Positions 44,120 to 52,865 of a stretch of 64,000 nt of DNA are shown here, piece by piece. This DNA is from Streptomyces sp. S465. GTDB lineage: Bacteria > Actinomycetota > Actinomycetes > Streptomycetales > Streptomycetaceae. The stretch's first letter is position 1, and every line of letters begins with the position of its first letter. The DNA lies in the NCBI RefSeq assembly GCF_026898115.1, contig NZ_CP114036.1:4024001-4088000 (forward strand), written 5' to 3'. The notes under the pieces were generated by a model. The model was given only the letters and a program-made list of their open reading frames with translations. It ran no database searches and had not been told where the DNA came from. A program made the translations under genes and the position numbers.

Positions 44120-45319
44120 TTAAGACAGTTCCTTTCCGAGAATCCACGAGGCGATCTCGCGGATCGCGCCGTCCCCTCCGGGGGTGGAGGTGACCGCACG
44201 TGCGGCGCCGCGCACGACGTCGTGCGCACCTGCGACCGCCACGGGCCAGCCGACGAGGCCGAAGCACGGGAGGTCGTTGACGTCGTTGCCGACGTAGAGC
44301 ACGCGCTCCGGCGCGATGCCCTGCTCCTCGCACCACTGCTTCAGTGCGAGATCTTTTCGGTCGATGCCGTGGAGCACGGGGACCTGGAGTTTGCGGGCCC
44401 GTGCGGCGACGACCGGGTTCTTTTCCGTGGACAGGATCAGCAGCGCCAGCTCAGCGCGGCGCAGGGCGGCGATCCCGAGCCCGTCGCCGCGGTGCACGGC
44501 CACGAGTTCGCGTCCTTCGGAGTCGATCAGCACCCTGTCGTCGGTCTGGGTGCCGTCGAAGTCCAGTACCACCGCGTCGATGTCGTCGCGGGTGGGGAGG
44601 GCGCCCGGCCGCTCGGCGTCGAGCAGCGGGGCGAGCGCGCGGGCGCGGGCCAGATCGTGCGGATCGTCGATCTCCAGCACCCGGGCGGGGTCAGTGCGCA
44701 CCAGCTCGGTGCGGCCGAAGAAGCGGTGCCCGGCCGCGCGGAAGCCGCGGGCGTCCATCGCGTAGGCGGCGCCGGTCTCCAGGAAGTCCTGGGGGCGGTC
44801 CTGGCGGCGCGGGCGGTACGCCTTGTCGTGGTTGACCCCGTCGCCGCCGTCTTCCTGCGGGTTCTCGCCCTCGCGCCAGACGAAGCCGTGGAAGGGGGCC
44901 ACGGTCAGGGCGGTGTCGGCGCCCTTCTCGGCGACCGCCGCGGCCACCCCGTCGATGTCCTCGCGGATGATGAACGGGCTGGTGCACTGCACCAGGAGCA
45001 CCACGTCCACGGTGGTGCCGTGCGACGCCTCGTACGCGTCCATGGCGTGGATCACCGCGGCCTCGCTGGTGGCGGTGTCGCCCGCGATGGCGGTGGGCCG
45101 CTGCACGACCACGGCGCCCGCGGCGCGCGCCGCGGCGGCTATGCCGGCGTCGTCGGTGGAGACCACCACGTCCGTCACCAGTCTGCCGGCCCGGCACTCG
45201 GTGACGGCGCGGGCGACCAGCGGTACGCCTCCGACCGGGGCGAGGTTCTTGGCGGGGACGCCCTTCGACCCGCCACGGGCGGGGATCACGGCGAGCACGC
45301 ATGGGCTCGAGGCGGGCAT
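44120..45319 (-). CDS. bifunctional CMP-nonulosonate synthetase / HAD phosphatase fusion
   Basis: A 399-residue fusion. The N-terminal half is a cytidylyltransferase (VLAVIPARGGSKGVPAKNLAPVGG, the CMP-sialate synthetase nucleotide loop; LLVQCTSPF; DPHDLARA). The C-terminal half is a KdsC/HAD phosphatase (VVLDFDGTQTDDRVLIDSEG with the nucleophile Asp; STEKNPVVAARARKL; YVGNDVNDLPCF). It would dephosphorylate a 9-phosphate and activate the sugar with CTP, linking neuB to the transferases. AAGGAG sits five bases before the ATG at 45319. An upstream GTG at 45412 overlaps the preceding stop and would add 31 non-conserved residues. Confidence 0.85.
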   Translation of the reverse strand: MPASSPCVLAVIPARGGSKGVPAKNLAPVGGVPLVARAVTECRAGRLVTDVVVSTDDAGIAAAARAAGAVVVQRPTAIAGDTATSEAAVIHAMDAYEASHGTTVDVVLLVQCTSPFIIREDIDGVAAAVAEKGADTALTVAPFHGFVWREGENPQEDGGDGVNHDKAYRPRRQDRPQDFLETGAAYAMDARGFRAAGHRFFGRTELVRTDPARVLEIDDPHDLARARALAPLLDAERPGALPTRDDIDAVVLDFDGTQTDDRVLIDSEGRELVAVHRGDGLGIAALRRAELALLILSTEKNPVVAARARKLQVPVLHGIDRKDLALKQWCEEQGIAPERVLYVGNDVNDLPCFGLVGWPVAVAGAHDVVRGAARAVTSTPGGDGAIREIASWILGKELS

Positions 45320-45408
45320 GGCGGCTCCTTCGGGGGTTGCAGAGGTGATCGAGGCGCGCACGGCCTCTCCTTCGTTCGCGCTCACGGCCGCCGGTGGGTT
45401 CGCGTCGC

Positions 45409-46770
45409 TCACAGCTCCCCCATCCGCCGGATGACCGGAGCCACGCGCTGCACGCCGTGGCGGTAGGCGCCGCGGGCCGCTTCCCGCATCGTGTTGCGCA
45501 CCACCCGCCGCAACGCCCCGACCTGCGCCTGGTCCTCGGCGCCTGCCCCGGGGCGGGGCGAGCCGTCCGGTGCGAAGCCGTACCGGGCGAGCCGGCCGGG
45601 CAGATAGCCGGGCGCGGTGACCGGGGTGTAGAAGGGGGCGAGCGGCGGGAGGGTTTCCGCGGCGGCCAGTTCGGCGACCCGCTCCCGTGCGGCGTCGAAC
45701 CAGGTCTCGTACGGCCCGTCGGCGGCGACGCCCTGGCGGCTGAGCCACTCGGCGTTCGGCTCGGGCAGATGTCCGGCGTCCAGCTGGTCCCAGGAGGCCA
45801 GGCAGCCGGAGCCGAGGAAGTGGTGGTTGCCGAGCGCCTCCCGGACCCCGAGGTCGGTGAGGACGGCGGTCGGTATGGAGCGGTGCAGCGACTCCAGGGC
45901 GGCCGTGGAGCTGACGGTGACCAGCAGGTCCGCGGTGTCCAGGACCTCGCCCATGTTCCCGTAGGCGAGCCGGAAGTTGGCGGGCAGGTCGTCGCCGAAC
46001 TTGGCGATCAGCTTCTGGTAGGGAAGCTCTTCGATGTGCGTGGTGTGCTCACCGGGCTTGCTGCGCAGCTTGACCACGACCTCGCGGTCCGGGTGGCGGC
46101 GGGCGTGGTCCACGGCCCGGCGCAGCAGATAGGTGCGGTCGGCGCGGTTGTCCGGGACGGACGGCTGGACGGCGAAGACGACCGTGCCGCCGGTGTACTT
46201 CCGCCCCTGCCGCGCCTTCTCGTCGTAGCGGGCGCCGCCGAGGAAGGGCAGCGCGCATTCGACGACACTGTCCGCGTCGGCGCCGACGCCCCTGTAGACA
46301 TCGCGGAAACGGTCGGCGTCATGGCGGGAGTTGGCCAGCACCACATCGGCGCCGTGGCGCAGCAGCAGACCGTCGGCCAGCTTCTCGTAGACGACGCCGA
46401 CGTAGCCGGTGACGACCACGGGGCGGCGGGCGGCGCCCTGCCAGGCGTGCCGCAGTCCGTGCAGCATCGCCTGGACGGCGCCGCCGACCAGGGAGAGCAC
46501 GATCACGTCGTAGCGCTCACGGTCCATCGCCCGGACGAATTCGACGCCCGTGACCTCGCGCAGCGCGTCGGCGCGCACTCCGACCTCGGTGAGCTGCCGG
46601 GCGGTCGGCGTGGCGCGGCCGCGCAGCAGGAAGCCGTCCAGGCGACGGCCCGAGGCGGCACCCGACGCGTCCGGTACGAGGCGATGCGCGGTGAGCGCGC
46701 CCCATTTCCACCGGGTGTCGGAGTCGGCGAGCACGGCTACTCGCACGGGGGGATGGGTACGTGAGGACAC
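45409..46770 (-). CDS. putative glycosyltransferase (DUF6716 type)
   Basis: The 453-residue cytosolic protein has RVAVLADSDTRWKWGAL at the N-terminus and a GT-B-like layout: YDVIVLSLVGGAVQAMLHGL, PVVVTGYVGVVYEKLADGL, then VVFAVQPSVPDNRADRTYLLRRAV, EVVVKLRSKPGEHTTH and LLVTVSSTAALESLHRSIPTAVL, the nucleotide-sugar pocket region. Such proteins accompany sialate/Kdn genes in actinobacteria. The GTG at 46770 lies 7 nt after TAGCGT (leaderless). It is divergent from the GT2 gene at 46958, whose start region has the same CCTAGCGTC string. It heads the minus-strand wall-polymer operon. Confidence 0.72.
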   Translation of the reverse strand: MSSRTHPPVRVAVLADSDTRWKWGALTAHRLVPDASGAASGRRLDGFLLRGRATPTARQLTEVGVRADALREVTGVEFVRAMDRERYDVIVLSLVGGAVQAMLHGLRHAWQGAARRPVVVTGYVGVVYEKLADGLLLRHGADVVLANSRHDADRFRDVYRGVGADADSVVECALPFLGGARYDEKARQGRKYTGGTVVFAVQPSVPDNRADRTYLLRRAVDHARRHPDREVVVKLRSKPGEHTTHIEELPYQKLIAKFGDDLPANFRLAYGNMGEVLDTADLLVTVSSTAALESLHRSIPTAVLTDLGVREALGNHHFLGSGCLASWDQLDAGHLPEPNAEWLSRQGVAADGPYETWFDAARERVAELAAAETLPPLAPFYTPVTAPGYLPGRLARYGFAPDGSPRPGAGAEDQAQVGALRRVVRNTMREAARGAYRHGVQRVAPVIRRMGEL

Positions 46771-46777
46771 GTCGCAG

Positions 46778-46785
46778 ACGCTAGG
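46778..46785 (-). promoter_or_regulatory. -10 region of the minus-strand wall-polymer operon
   Basis: CCTAGCGT (minus strand) with TAGCGT ending 7 nt before the GTG at 46770. A matching CCTAGCGTC lies on the other strand before the divergent GT2 gene. Confidence 0.45.
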
Positions 46786-46942
46786 AAGCGTTGTCGATTC
46801 ACGGCCCAACTCAGGCGCAACAAAGGGTTAACAGAACATCGACGGTTGGAGAATCGGCTGACCGGCGTGGCGGGTTAACCGTTCCGACGTCCTTCGTTCA
46901 CCTTTACGTACACCCGTGGTCAAGACGAATGCCGACCGGAGA

Positions 46943-46951
46943 CCTAGCGTC
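46943..46951 (+). promoter_or_regulatory. -10 region of the plus-strand GT2 operon
   Basis: CCTAGCGTC, with TAGCGT (46945-46950) ending 7 nt before the GTG at 46958. This is the mirror twin of the opposite promoter. It supports a leaderless start at 46958 over the GTG at 46916. Confidence 0.45.
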
Positions 46952-46957
46952 ACCCGC

Positions 46958-47935
46958 GTGGTTAAGCTCTCCGTCATCGTGCCGTTCTACAACGTGCAGA
47001 CATACGCCCCCGACACGCTCAGAAGTCTGCGCGCGAACGCGCGTGCGGACTTCGAATTCATTCTCGTCGACGACTGCGCCACCGACGGGACGCCGGAGAT
47101 CCTGGAGCGGGCCGAACGCGATCTTCCGGGGGCCGTCTACGTACGGCACGAGAAGAACGGCGGGCTGGCCACCGCCCGGAACACCGGCCTGGACAAGGCC
47201 ACCGGGGAGTACATCACCTTCCTCGACGGCGACGACTGGCTGGCGGCCGGGTACTACGAGCGGCTGCTCGCGGCCATCGAGGACCTGGGGTGCGACTTCG
47301 TCCGCGTCGACCACGTCCAGTGCACCGCCCGCGCCCGCCAGATCCACCGGGTGCCGCACGGCCGGCGCGATGTGGTCATGAACCCGCGGGACGCGATCCT
47401 GCCGGCCGACCGCTCCACCTCCGTGGACTACGCCTTCGCGTGGGCGGGCATGTACCACCGCCGGCTGCTGGACGACGGACTGCTGCACTTCACCGACGGG
47501 CTGCGGACCGCCGAGGACCGGCCCTGGATCTGGCGGCTGCACCGCGAGGCGCGCAGCTTCGCCGTACTCGGCCTGCACGGAGTGTTCTACCGGCGCGGGG
47601 TCGCCTCCTCGCTCACCCAGATCGGCGATGTCCGCCAGCTTGACTTCATTCGCGCATTCGACCAGGTCATCGAGGAAACCGCACGGGACCGCGACGCGGA
47701 CGCCCTGCTGCCGAAGGCCGTCCGCACGTATTGCGCGATCATTTCCCACCACCTGGGCAACATCGAAAGATTCGAACCACAAGTGGCCCGCAAACTCCGT
47801 TCCATGTCGGCGGCGGCGATGAAACGCATGCCCCAGGACGTATTGAAGGACGCACTGGATTCCATGGACTACGAGCGCGCCGCACGGCTGCGGCGAGTCA
47901 AGCGCCGGCCCGCCGGGGCGGAGGTGGCGGCCTGA
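46958..47935 (+). CDS. glycosyltransferase family 2
   Basis: The 325-residue GT-A enzyme has KLSVIVPFYNVQTYAPDTLRSL and ILVDDCATDGTPEIL in the nucleotide-sugar domain, GGLATARNTGLDKATGEYITFLDGDDW with the DxD-type motif, then AEDRPWIWRLH as the acceptor/catalytic ED region. The C-terminal 60 residues are helical and basic. A retaining or inverting mechanism cannot be told. It is the first gene of a three-gene plus-strand unit with a polysialyltransferase-like gene (1-bp overlap) and an acyltransferase gene. It probably builds the hexose part (Gal in teichulosonic acid) of the wall polymer. Confidence 0.85.
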   Translation: MVKLSVIVPFYNVQTYAPDTLRSLRANARADFEFILVDDCATDGTPEILERAERDLPGAVYVRHEKNGGLATARNTGLDKATGEYITFLDGDDWLAAGYYERLLAAIEDLGCDFVRVDHVQCTARARQIHRVPHGRRDVVMNPRDAILPADRSTSVDYAFAWAGMYHRRLLDDGLLHFTDGLRTAEDRPWIWRLHREARSFAVLGLHGVFYRRGVASSLTQIGDVRQLDFIRAFDQVIEETARDRDADALLPKAVRTYCAIISHHLGNIERFEPQVARKLRSMSAAAMKRMPQDVLKDALDSMDYERAARLRRVKRRPAGAEVAA

Positions 47936-49344
47936 TGTCCGCCTACACGCCCCTGGCGGAGCGCAAGCGCACCCAGATCTTCCTCGCCTCGACCCTCTAC
48001 GGGGCGGCGACCCTCGCGGCCGCCATCGACGCGGGCAGCGTCGGCCCGGCCGACCGCCGGCTGCTGCTGATCAGCAACAACGCCGCGACACCGGAGACCA
48101 CCCCGGCGGTCGACGAGATGCCCGGCTTCGAGCGGCTGCGCACCCGCTTCGACCGGGTGCTGTCCTGGAACGAGACCATCTCGCCGTTCCACCCCGGCGG
48201 CTGGGCCCCGCGCATGGACGACACCCCGCTGTGGGAGCGCCATCTGCGGCTGCTGTGGAACCTCGGCGACGACGAGATCGAGCTGGTCCTGGAGTCCATC
48301 CAGGTCAACCCGGCGATGGCGGTGGCCAACGTCTTCCAGGGCGCGCCCATCGACGTCTACGCGGACGGGCTGATGAGCTACGGCCCGACCCGTAACAAGC
48401 TGGACCCGCTGATCGGCACCCGCATCCGCCGGCTGCTCCACCTGGACCTGGTGCCGGGGCTGCGGCCACTGCTGCTGACCGAGTTCGGCGTGGCACCGGA
48501 GGTGCTGCCGACCGAGGTGTTCACCAAGGTGCTCACCGAGGTCGCGGACGCCGCCCCGCGCGGTGTCGCCTCCGCCAGTGAGCGGATCGCCGGCGGCGGC
48601 GGCCCGGCGCTGATGCTCGGTCAGTACCTGTCCGCGCTGGACATCCTCACCCCGCAGGAGGAGGAAGAGCTGCATGTGCGGATGTTGCGCGGCGCCGTGG
48701 CACTGGGCCACCGCACCGTCGTCTTCAAACCGCACCCCACCGCCCCGGCCCGCTGGTCGCGGATGCTGGAGAAGAAGGCCGCGGAGCTGGGCGCGGAACT
48801 GACCGTCATGGACACCCCGGTCCTCGCCGAGGTGCTGTACCAGCGGATGCGCCCGGCCCTGGTCATCGGCTGCTTCTCCACCGCGCTGCTCACCGCCGAC
48901 GTCTTCTACGGCCTGCCGGTGGCCCGGATCGGCACCGAGGTGCTGCTGGAGCGGCTCACCCCGTACCAGAACAGCAACCGCATGCCGGTGACGATCGTGG
49001 ACGCGCTGCTGCCCGACCTCGAGGACCACAAGGCGGTGACCGCCGCCCAGCCGGTCGACGAGCGGGCGGGCAAGCGGCTCGGCGGACTGGTCACCGCGGT
49101 CGGCTTCTGCATGCAGGCGAAGATCTACCCCGATCTGCGGCCCGCCGCCGAGCGCTATCTGGCCACCCATCTGGACGCCCACACCTGGCGCTACTTCAAG
49201 AAGCGCCGGCTGACCGCGCTCGCCCTGCCCGGCGCGGTCCCCTCCCAACTCGCGTTCATCCCGCGCAATGAGACGGTGCGCCGGGTGGCCCGCCGGGCCC
49301 GCGCCCTGAAGCGGGCCGCGCTGAAGCGGACGGTGACCGGATGA
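47935..49344 (+). CDS. alpha-2,8-polysialyltransferase family protein
   Basis: The 469-residue protein has TQIFLASTLYGAATLAAAIDAG, the N-terminal strand of polysialyltransferase-family proteins, VYADGLMSYGP (D/E-x-G motif) and VVFKPHPTAPARW with the HP motif expected to bind CMP. GCFSTALLTADVFYGLPVARIG is the Ser/Thr motif. It probably polymerises or caps CMP-Kdn-derived residues. A basic C-terminal segment (RRVARRARALKRAALKR) could aid membrane association. TGATG and ATGA overlaps tie it to both neighbours. Confidence 0.82.
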   Translation: MSAYTPLAERKRTQIFLASTLYGAATLAAAIDAGSVGPADRRLLLISNNAATPETTPAVDEMPGFERLRTRFDRVLSWNETISPFHPGGWAPRMDDTPLWERHLRLLWNLGDDEIELVLESIQVNPAMAVANVFQGAPIDVYADGLMSYGPTRNKLDPLIGTRIRRLLHLDLVPGLRPLLLTEFGVAPEVLPTEVFTKVLTEVADAAPRGVASASERIAGGGGPALMLGQYLSALDILTPQEEEELHVRMLRGAVALGHRTVVFKPHPTAPARWSRMLEKKAAELGAELTVMDTPVLAEVLYQRMRPALVIGCFSTALLTADVFYGLPVARIGTEVLLERLTPYQNSNRMPVTIVDALLPDLEDHKAVTAAQPVDERAGKRLGGLVTAVGFCMQAKIYPDLRPAAERYLATHLDAHTWRYFKKRRLTALALPGAVPSQLAFIPRNETVRRVARRARALKRAALKRTVTG

Positions 49345-50543
49345 GCGCCCCGCCCGCCCCCGACGCGGGGCCGATACCGTCCGCGGCGGCGACGGCTCCC
49401 GCGCCGGCGCCGCCGCGCGCCCCCGACGACGCCCTGGAGAGATCCGCCGAGCAGACCGCCAAGGCGGCCGCACGCGGCGGCGGCCACCCGGTGCGGCTGC
49501 GGGCGCTGGACGGGCTGCGCCTGCTCGCCGCGCTCATGGTGGCCGCGTACCACTACGGCGGCCGCAGCGGCGAGATCAGCCAGGCCTGGGGCACCTCGCC
49601 CCGCGAGCAGTTCCCCACCCTCTCCGGCTACTTCGCCTACGGCTGCCTCGGCGTCCAGATCTTCTTCGTCATCAGCGGCTTCGTCATCTGCATGAGCGGA
49701 TGGGGACGGCCGCTGCGCTCCTTCTTCGCCTCACGCGTCTCCCGCCTCTACCCCGCCTACTGGGTCGCGATCATCCTGGTCACCGCCGTCTTCGCGCTCC
49801 CCTGGGTCGCCTACGAGGCGGTCTCGCCCAGCGACGCGCTGGTCAACCTGACCATGCTCCAGCAGCCGCTCGGCGCGCACCGGGTGCTGGGCGTGTGCTG
49901 GACCCTGTGGGCGGAGCTGCGCTTCTACGCCCTCTTCGCGCTGTTCGTGGTCCTCCCGGGCGCCAGCCGGCACCGGGTGGTGCTGTTCTGCGCCGTCTGG
50001 ACCCTGGGCGCGGCGTTCGCCGAGGCGGCGAACCTGCCGCTGCTGGACGTCGTCCTGATGCCCGAGTACGCCTCGTACTTCATCGGCGGCATGGGCATCT
50101 ACCTGCTCCACCGCTTCGGCCACGACGCCCTGGCCTGGGGCATCGTCGGGATCAGCTTCCTGATCGGCCAGCACTACGCGATCGGCGAACTGTGGCACCC
50201 GGCGAACGTCAACGCCTTCTCCTACCGCTCGGCCACCGCCATCATCGCCATCGTCGCCTTCGGCTACGTGGCGGTCACGCTGATCGCGCTCGGCAAACTC
50301 AACTGGGCGAACTGGCGCTGGCTGACCCTGGCGGGCGCGCTGACCTACCCGTTCTACCTGGTCCACGAGCATCTGGGCTGGGTGGTCGTGGGAGTGCTCC
50401 ACCGCAAGCTGGGCATCCCGTCCTACGGGACGTTCGCCCTGACCGTGCTGCTGATGCTGGCCCTGGCCTGGGTGCTCTACCGCTTCGTCGAACAGCGGCT
50501 CACCCCGGTGATCAAGCGCTCGCTGACCACGGTCCGGCTGTAA
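49341..50543 (+). CDS. acyltransferase 3 family membrane protein (OafA-like)
   Basis: The 400-residue integral membrane protein has a hydrophilic Ala/Pro-rich N-terminus of about 48 residues, then RLRALDGLRLLAALMVAAYHYGG with the catalytic His of acyltransferase-3 enzymes. FFVISGFVI and SRVSRLYPAYW (the RxxR-type motif) follow, with ten or so helices. It probably O-acetylates the wall polymer or its lipid-linked precursor. It overlaps the upstream gene by ATGA and ends before a hairpin terminator. Confidence 0.88.
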   Translation: MSAPPAPDAGPIPSAAATAPAPAPPRAPDDALERSAEQTAKAAARGGGHPVRLRALDGLRLLAALMVAAYHYGGRSGEISQAWGTSPREQFPTLSGYFAYGCLGVQIFFVISGFVICMSGWGRPLRSFFASRVSRLYPAYWVAIILVTAVFALPWVAYEAVSPSDALVNLTMLQQPLGAHRVLGVCWTLWAELRFYALFALFVVLPGASRHRVVLFCAVWTLGAAFAEAANLPLLDVVLMPEYASYFIGGMGIYLLHRFGHDALAWGIVGISFLIGQHYAIGELWHPANVNAFSYRSATAIIAIVAFGYVAVTLIALGKLNWANWRWLTLAGALTYPFYLVHEHLGWVVVGVLHRKLGIPSYGTFALTVLLMLALAWVLYRFVEQRLTPVIKRSLTTVRL

Positions 50544-50559
50544 GGGGTCCGCTCGGCCA

Positions 50560-50586
50560 CGGGCTCCCGCGCGGCGCGGGAGCCCG
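50560..50586. terminator. bidirectional terminator after the acyltransferase gene
   Basis: CGGGCTCCCGC (50560-50570), a 5-nt loop and the perfect complement at 50576-50586 lie between the convergent acyltransferase and CoA-transferase genes. Confidence 0.75.
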
Positions 50587-50620
50587 GTCCGGGCCCCGCG
50601 CCGGACGCGTGGCTCCGGAC

Positions 50621-52060
50621 TCAGAGCCAGCGCGGCTCGTCGGCGCCCAGGCGGCCGGGCGGGCGGGCCCAGTCCGGCGGACCGTCCGGGGAACCGGTCG
50701 GGAGGCCGATCGGGGAGCGGGCGTAGCGCAGCTTTCCGAGGTCGGAGGCGGTCTCGGCCAGCCAGGGCGCCGGGTCGTGGGCGGGGCCGTCCGCGCGGCG
50801 CCCCAGGGGGGCGGGGGCGATGCCCCGCATGAGCCAGGACGCGGTGCCCGCGAGGGAGAGCCGCAGATGGCGCCCGCCGCCGGTCTCCTGGCGCTCGGTC
50901 AGCGCTCGCAGCACCGCCGCCGCCAGCAGATAGCCGGTGCCGTGGTCGAGCGCCTGGGCGGGCAGCGCGCCGGGCCGGCCGTCGGTACCGGCGTCGGTGT
51001 CCGCCTCGATCGCGGCGATCCCGGTCGCCGCCTGGACCAGGCTGTCGAAACCGCGCCGCCCGGCCCACGGTCCGGACCAGCCCCAGGCGCACAGCTGGGC
51101 GACGATCAGTCTGGGGTGGCGCTCCAGCACGGCGTCCGGGGCGAGGCCGAAGCGGTCCAGCGCACCCGGGCGGTAGCCGGTGACCACCACATCGGCGTCG
51201 GCGAGCAGCGCGTCGACGGTACGACGGCCCTCGGGCGCGGCGAGGTCGACGGCGGTGGAACGCTTGCCGAAACCGGTGTCGGCGTGGGCGTCGGGGTCCT
51301 CGGGCAGCCGTGGGGAGTCCACGCGCAGGACGTCCGCGCCCAGCAGGGCCAGGGTGCGGGTGGCCACTGGTCCGGCGATGACCCGCGTCAGGTCGAGGAC
51401 CCGCACCCCGCTCGCGGGCCCGCTCCTGGGCCCGCTCGTGGGCAGTGGCGCCTCCCGGAGCGGGCGCGCGGCGCCCTCGCCGATCCGCCGGGACTCGATC
51501 AACGGCAGCCCGGCCAGCGGGATCGCGCTCTCACCGGGCCGCGCCACGGCAACGGCCAGTCCGCCCGCCGCGTAGACGGTCTCCTGGACCGCGCGGGCAG
51601 GGCGGGCCGCGAGCGCCGCCGCGAGATCGTCCGGCCCACTGTCGGCGGGCAGGCCGAGGGCGGTGAGCAGCCGGGCTCGGTGGTGCGGGTAGTTGGCGTG
51701 GGTGCGCACCCAGCCGTCGGCCGCGCGCCAGAAACCGGACAGCGGGGCGAAGTTGGTGGGCTTGCGGCCGTCGATGCGCAGATGCCGTTCGCTGACGAAC
51801 GCCGTCGCGACGGCGCCCTCGTCGACCCATACCGCCGGAACCGCCCCACCGGAGCGCCGCGCGCCCAGTTCGGCGGCGGCCAGCGAGCACACGCCCACGG
51901 TGGCGCGGGCCAGCTCCGCCACGGGCAGCCGGGCGGGCAGTGCCCCACTCACCGGGCGGTACGCCACCCTCTCCAGCAGCGCCGGATCACCGCCGAGGGC
52001 GGTCCAGGCGTGGGTGGTGGCGGCGTCCGGTGGTGCGTCGCTCGTGTCGCTCCTCGTCAT
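50621..52060 (-). CDS. CaiB/BaiF family CoA-transferase
   Basis: The 479-residue family III CoA-transferase has GVRVLDLTRVIAGPVATRTLALLGADVLRVDSP near residue 220, TGFGKRSTAVDLAAPEGR, GFDSLVQAATGIA with the conserved Asp that forms the aspartyl-CoA thioester, and DHGTGYLLAAAVLRALTER. The first 200 residues are a related but degenerate half, as in long actinobacterial members. It moves CoA between carboxylic acids; the substrate is unknown. The ATG at 52060 is the plausible start. It is the last core gene before accessory DNA. Confidence 0.87.
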   Translation of the reverse strand: MTRSDTSDAPPDAATTHAWTALGGDPALLERVAYRPVSGALPARLPVAELARATVGVCSLAAAELGARRSGGAVPAVWVDEGAVATAFVSERHLRIDGRKPTNFAPLSGFWRAADGWVRTHANYPHHRARLLTALGLPADSGPDDLAAALAARPARAVQETVYAAGGLAVAVARPGESAIPLAGLPLIESRRIGEGAARPLREAPLPTSGPRSGPASGVRVLDLTRVIAGPVATRTLALLGADVLRVDSPRLPEDPDAHADTGFGKRSTAVDLAAPEGRRTVDALLADADVVVTGYRPGALDRFGLAPDAVLERHPRLIVAQLCAWGWSGPWAGRRGFDSLVQAATGIAAIEADTDAGTDGRPGALPAQALDHGTGYLLAAAVLRALTERQETGGGRHLRLSLAGTASWLMRGIAPAPLGRRADGPAHDPAPWLAETASDLGKLRYARSPIGLPTGSPDGPPDWARPPGRLGADEPRWL

Positions 52061-52393
52061 CCGCTCATTGTGCGCCGCGGCGCACTGACGCGGCGGCGAG
52101 GGCCCCGCCCCCTCCTCCTGGTCGGGGACGGAGGGGGCGGGGCCGGTGCGAGAGGGCGGCGGGCTTACGCGGCGCCTGCCCGGTGGCAGAGGCCGAGGGC
52201 CTCGTGCCCGAGAGCGTTGGACAACGTTGTCCGACGCTTGGCCGCCGGTAGGGTGCCACGGCCGCTCCGGCCTGCCAAGACACCCGGCGCCACAACTAGT
52301 GCTCCCGTCAGAACTCGTTGCCTGCGCTGGTTCTTCTCCGGTAGTGGCAGCGGCGGGCGGTTGCCTGGTGCTGTCTGCGCCGGGCCGGCCAGT
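52061..52393. other. 333-bp gap holding an orphan operator-promoter
   Basis: No gene is recognised. The left third is GC-rich with an inverted pair (GGGGCGGGGCC-like around 52105-52150). The LacI-type palindrome at 52213-52238 and a -10 box (52249-52254) point rightwards, but no plausible protein follows before the MarR gene converges at 52394. This is where synteny ends and accessory content begins. Confidence 0.55.
52213..52254 (+). promoter_or_regulatory. 26-bp near-perfect palindrome and promoter without a gene
   Basis: AGCGTTGGACAAC/GTTGTCCGACGCT at 52213-52238 has one mismatch and a central AACGTT, typical of LacI-family operators (GACAACGTTGTC core). TTGTCC (52227-52232) and TAGGGT (52249-52254) 16 bp apart could be its promoter. 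The gene it once controlled seems lost. Confidence 0.5.
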
Positions 52394-52855
52394 TCAGCGG
52401 CCGGTCGGGGGTGTGGCCGTGTCAGGGAACCGGCGCGGTGGATGGTCTACGACGAGGAGTTGATGGAGGCGGGCGAGTGCGGAGAGGAGGGTGTCTCGCT
52501 CCTTGTCGTCCACCGCGGCCAGGGCGGTGGTCAGGGCATTGTCGGCGTGTGCGGCGCGGCGCTGTTCGCTGGCGGTGCGGATGGCCTCGGTGAGGTCGAC
52601 CAGGGTTTTACGGCCGTCGGCGGGGTCGGCGGCGGTGGTCACCCAGTTTCGGCCGGCCAGGGACCGCACGCTGGTGGAGACGCGGCTTTGAGCGAGGCCG
52701 GTGCGCTTGGCGATGTCGCCTACGGCGCTGCGAGGGTGCAGGAAGAGGTCCTGGAGGACCAGGAACTCGCCGGGGGCGAGGTTGAGTGCGTGGGCGCCCA
52801 TGCCTTCGAGGGCGATCTCCGCCAGGCGGCGGCCGAGTTGGTACAGCTCACTCAT
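52394..52855 (-). CDS. MarR family transcriptional regulator
   Basis: The 153-residue protein has a winged helix (EFLVLQDLFLHPRSAVGDIAKRTGLAQSRVSTSVRSLAGRNWVTTAADPADGRKTLVDLT) flanked by dimerisation helices. The ATG at 52855 has GGAG six bases upstream; earlier ATG codons in the repeated ATGGAG string are alternatives. The frame beyond that runs through the operator array. It is divergent from the membrane-protein gene at 52989, with an array of inverted repeats between them that it probably binds. Lower GC in that intergenic region suggests acquisition. Confidence 0.88.
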   Translation of the reverse strand: MSELYQLGRRLAEIALEGMGAHALNLAPGEFLVLQDLFLHPRSAVGDIAKRTGLAQSRVSTSVRSLAGRNWVTTAADPADGRKTLVDLTEAIRTASEQRRAAHADNALTTALAAVDDKERDTLLSALARLHQLLVVDHPPRRFPDTATPPTGR

Positions 52856-52865
52856 CTCCATCTCC

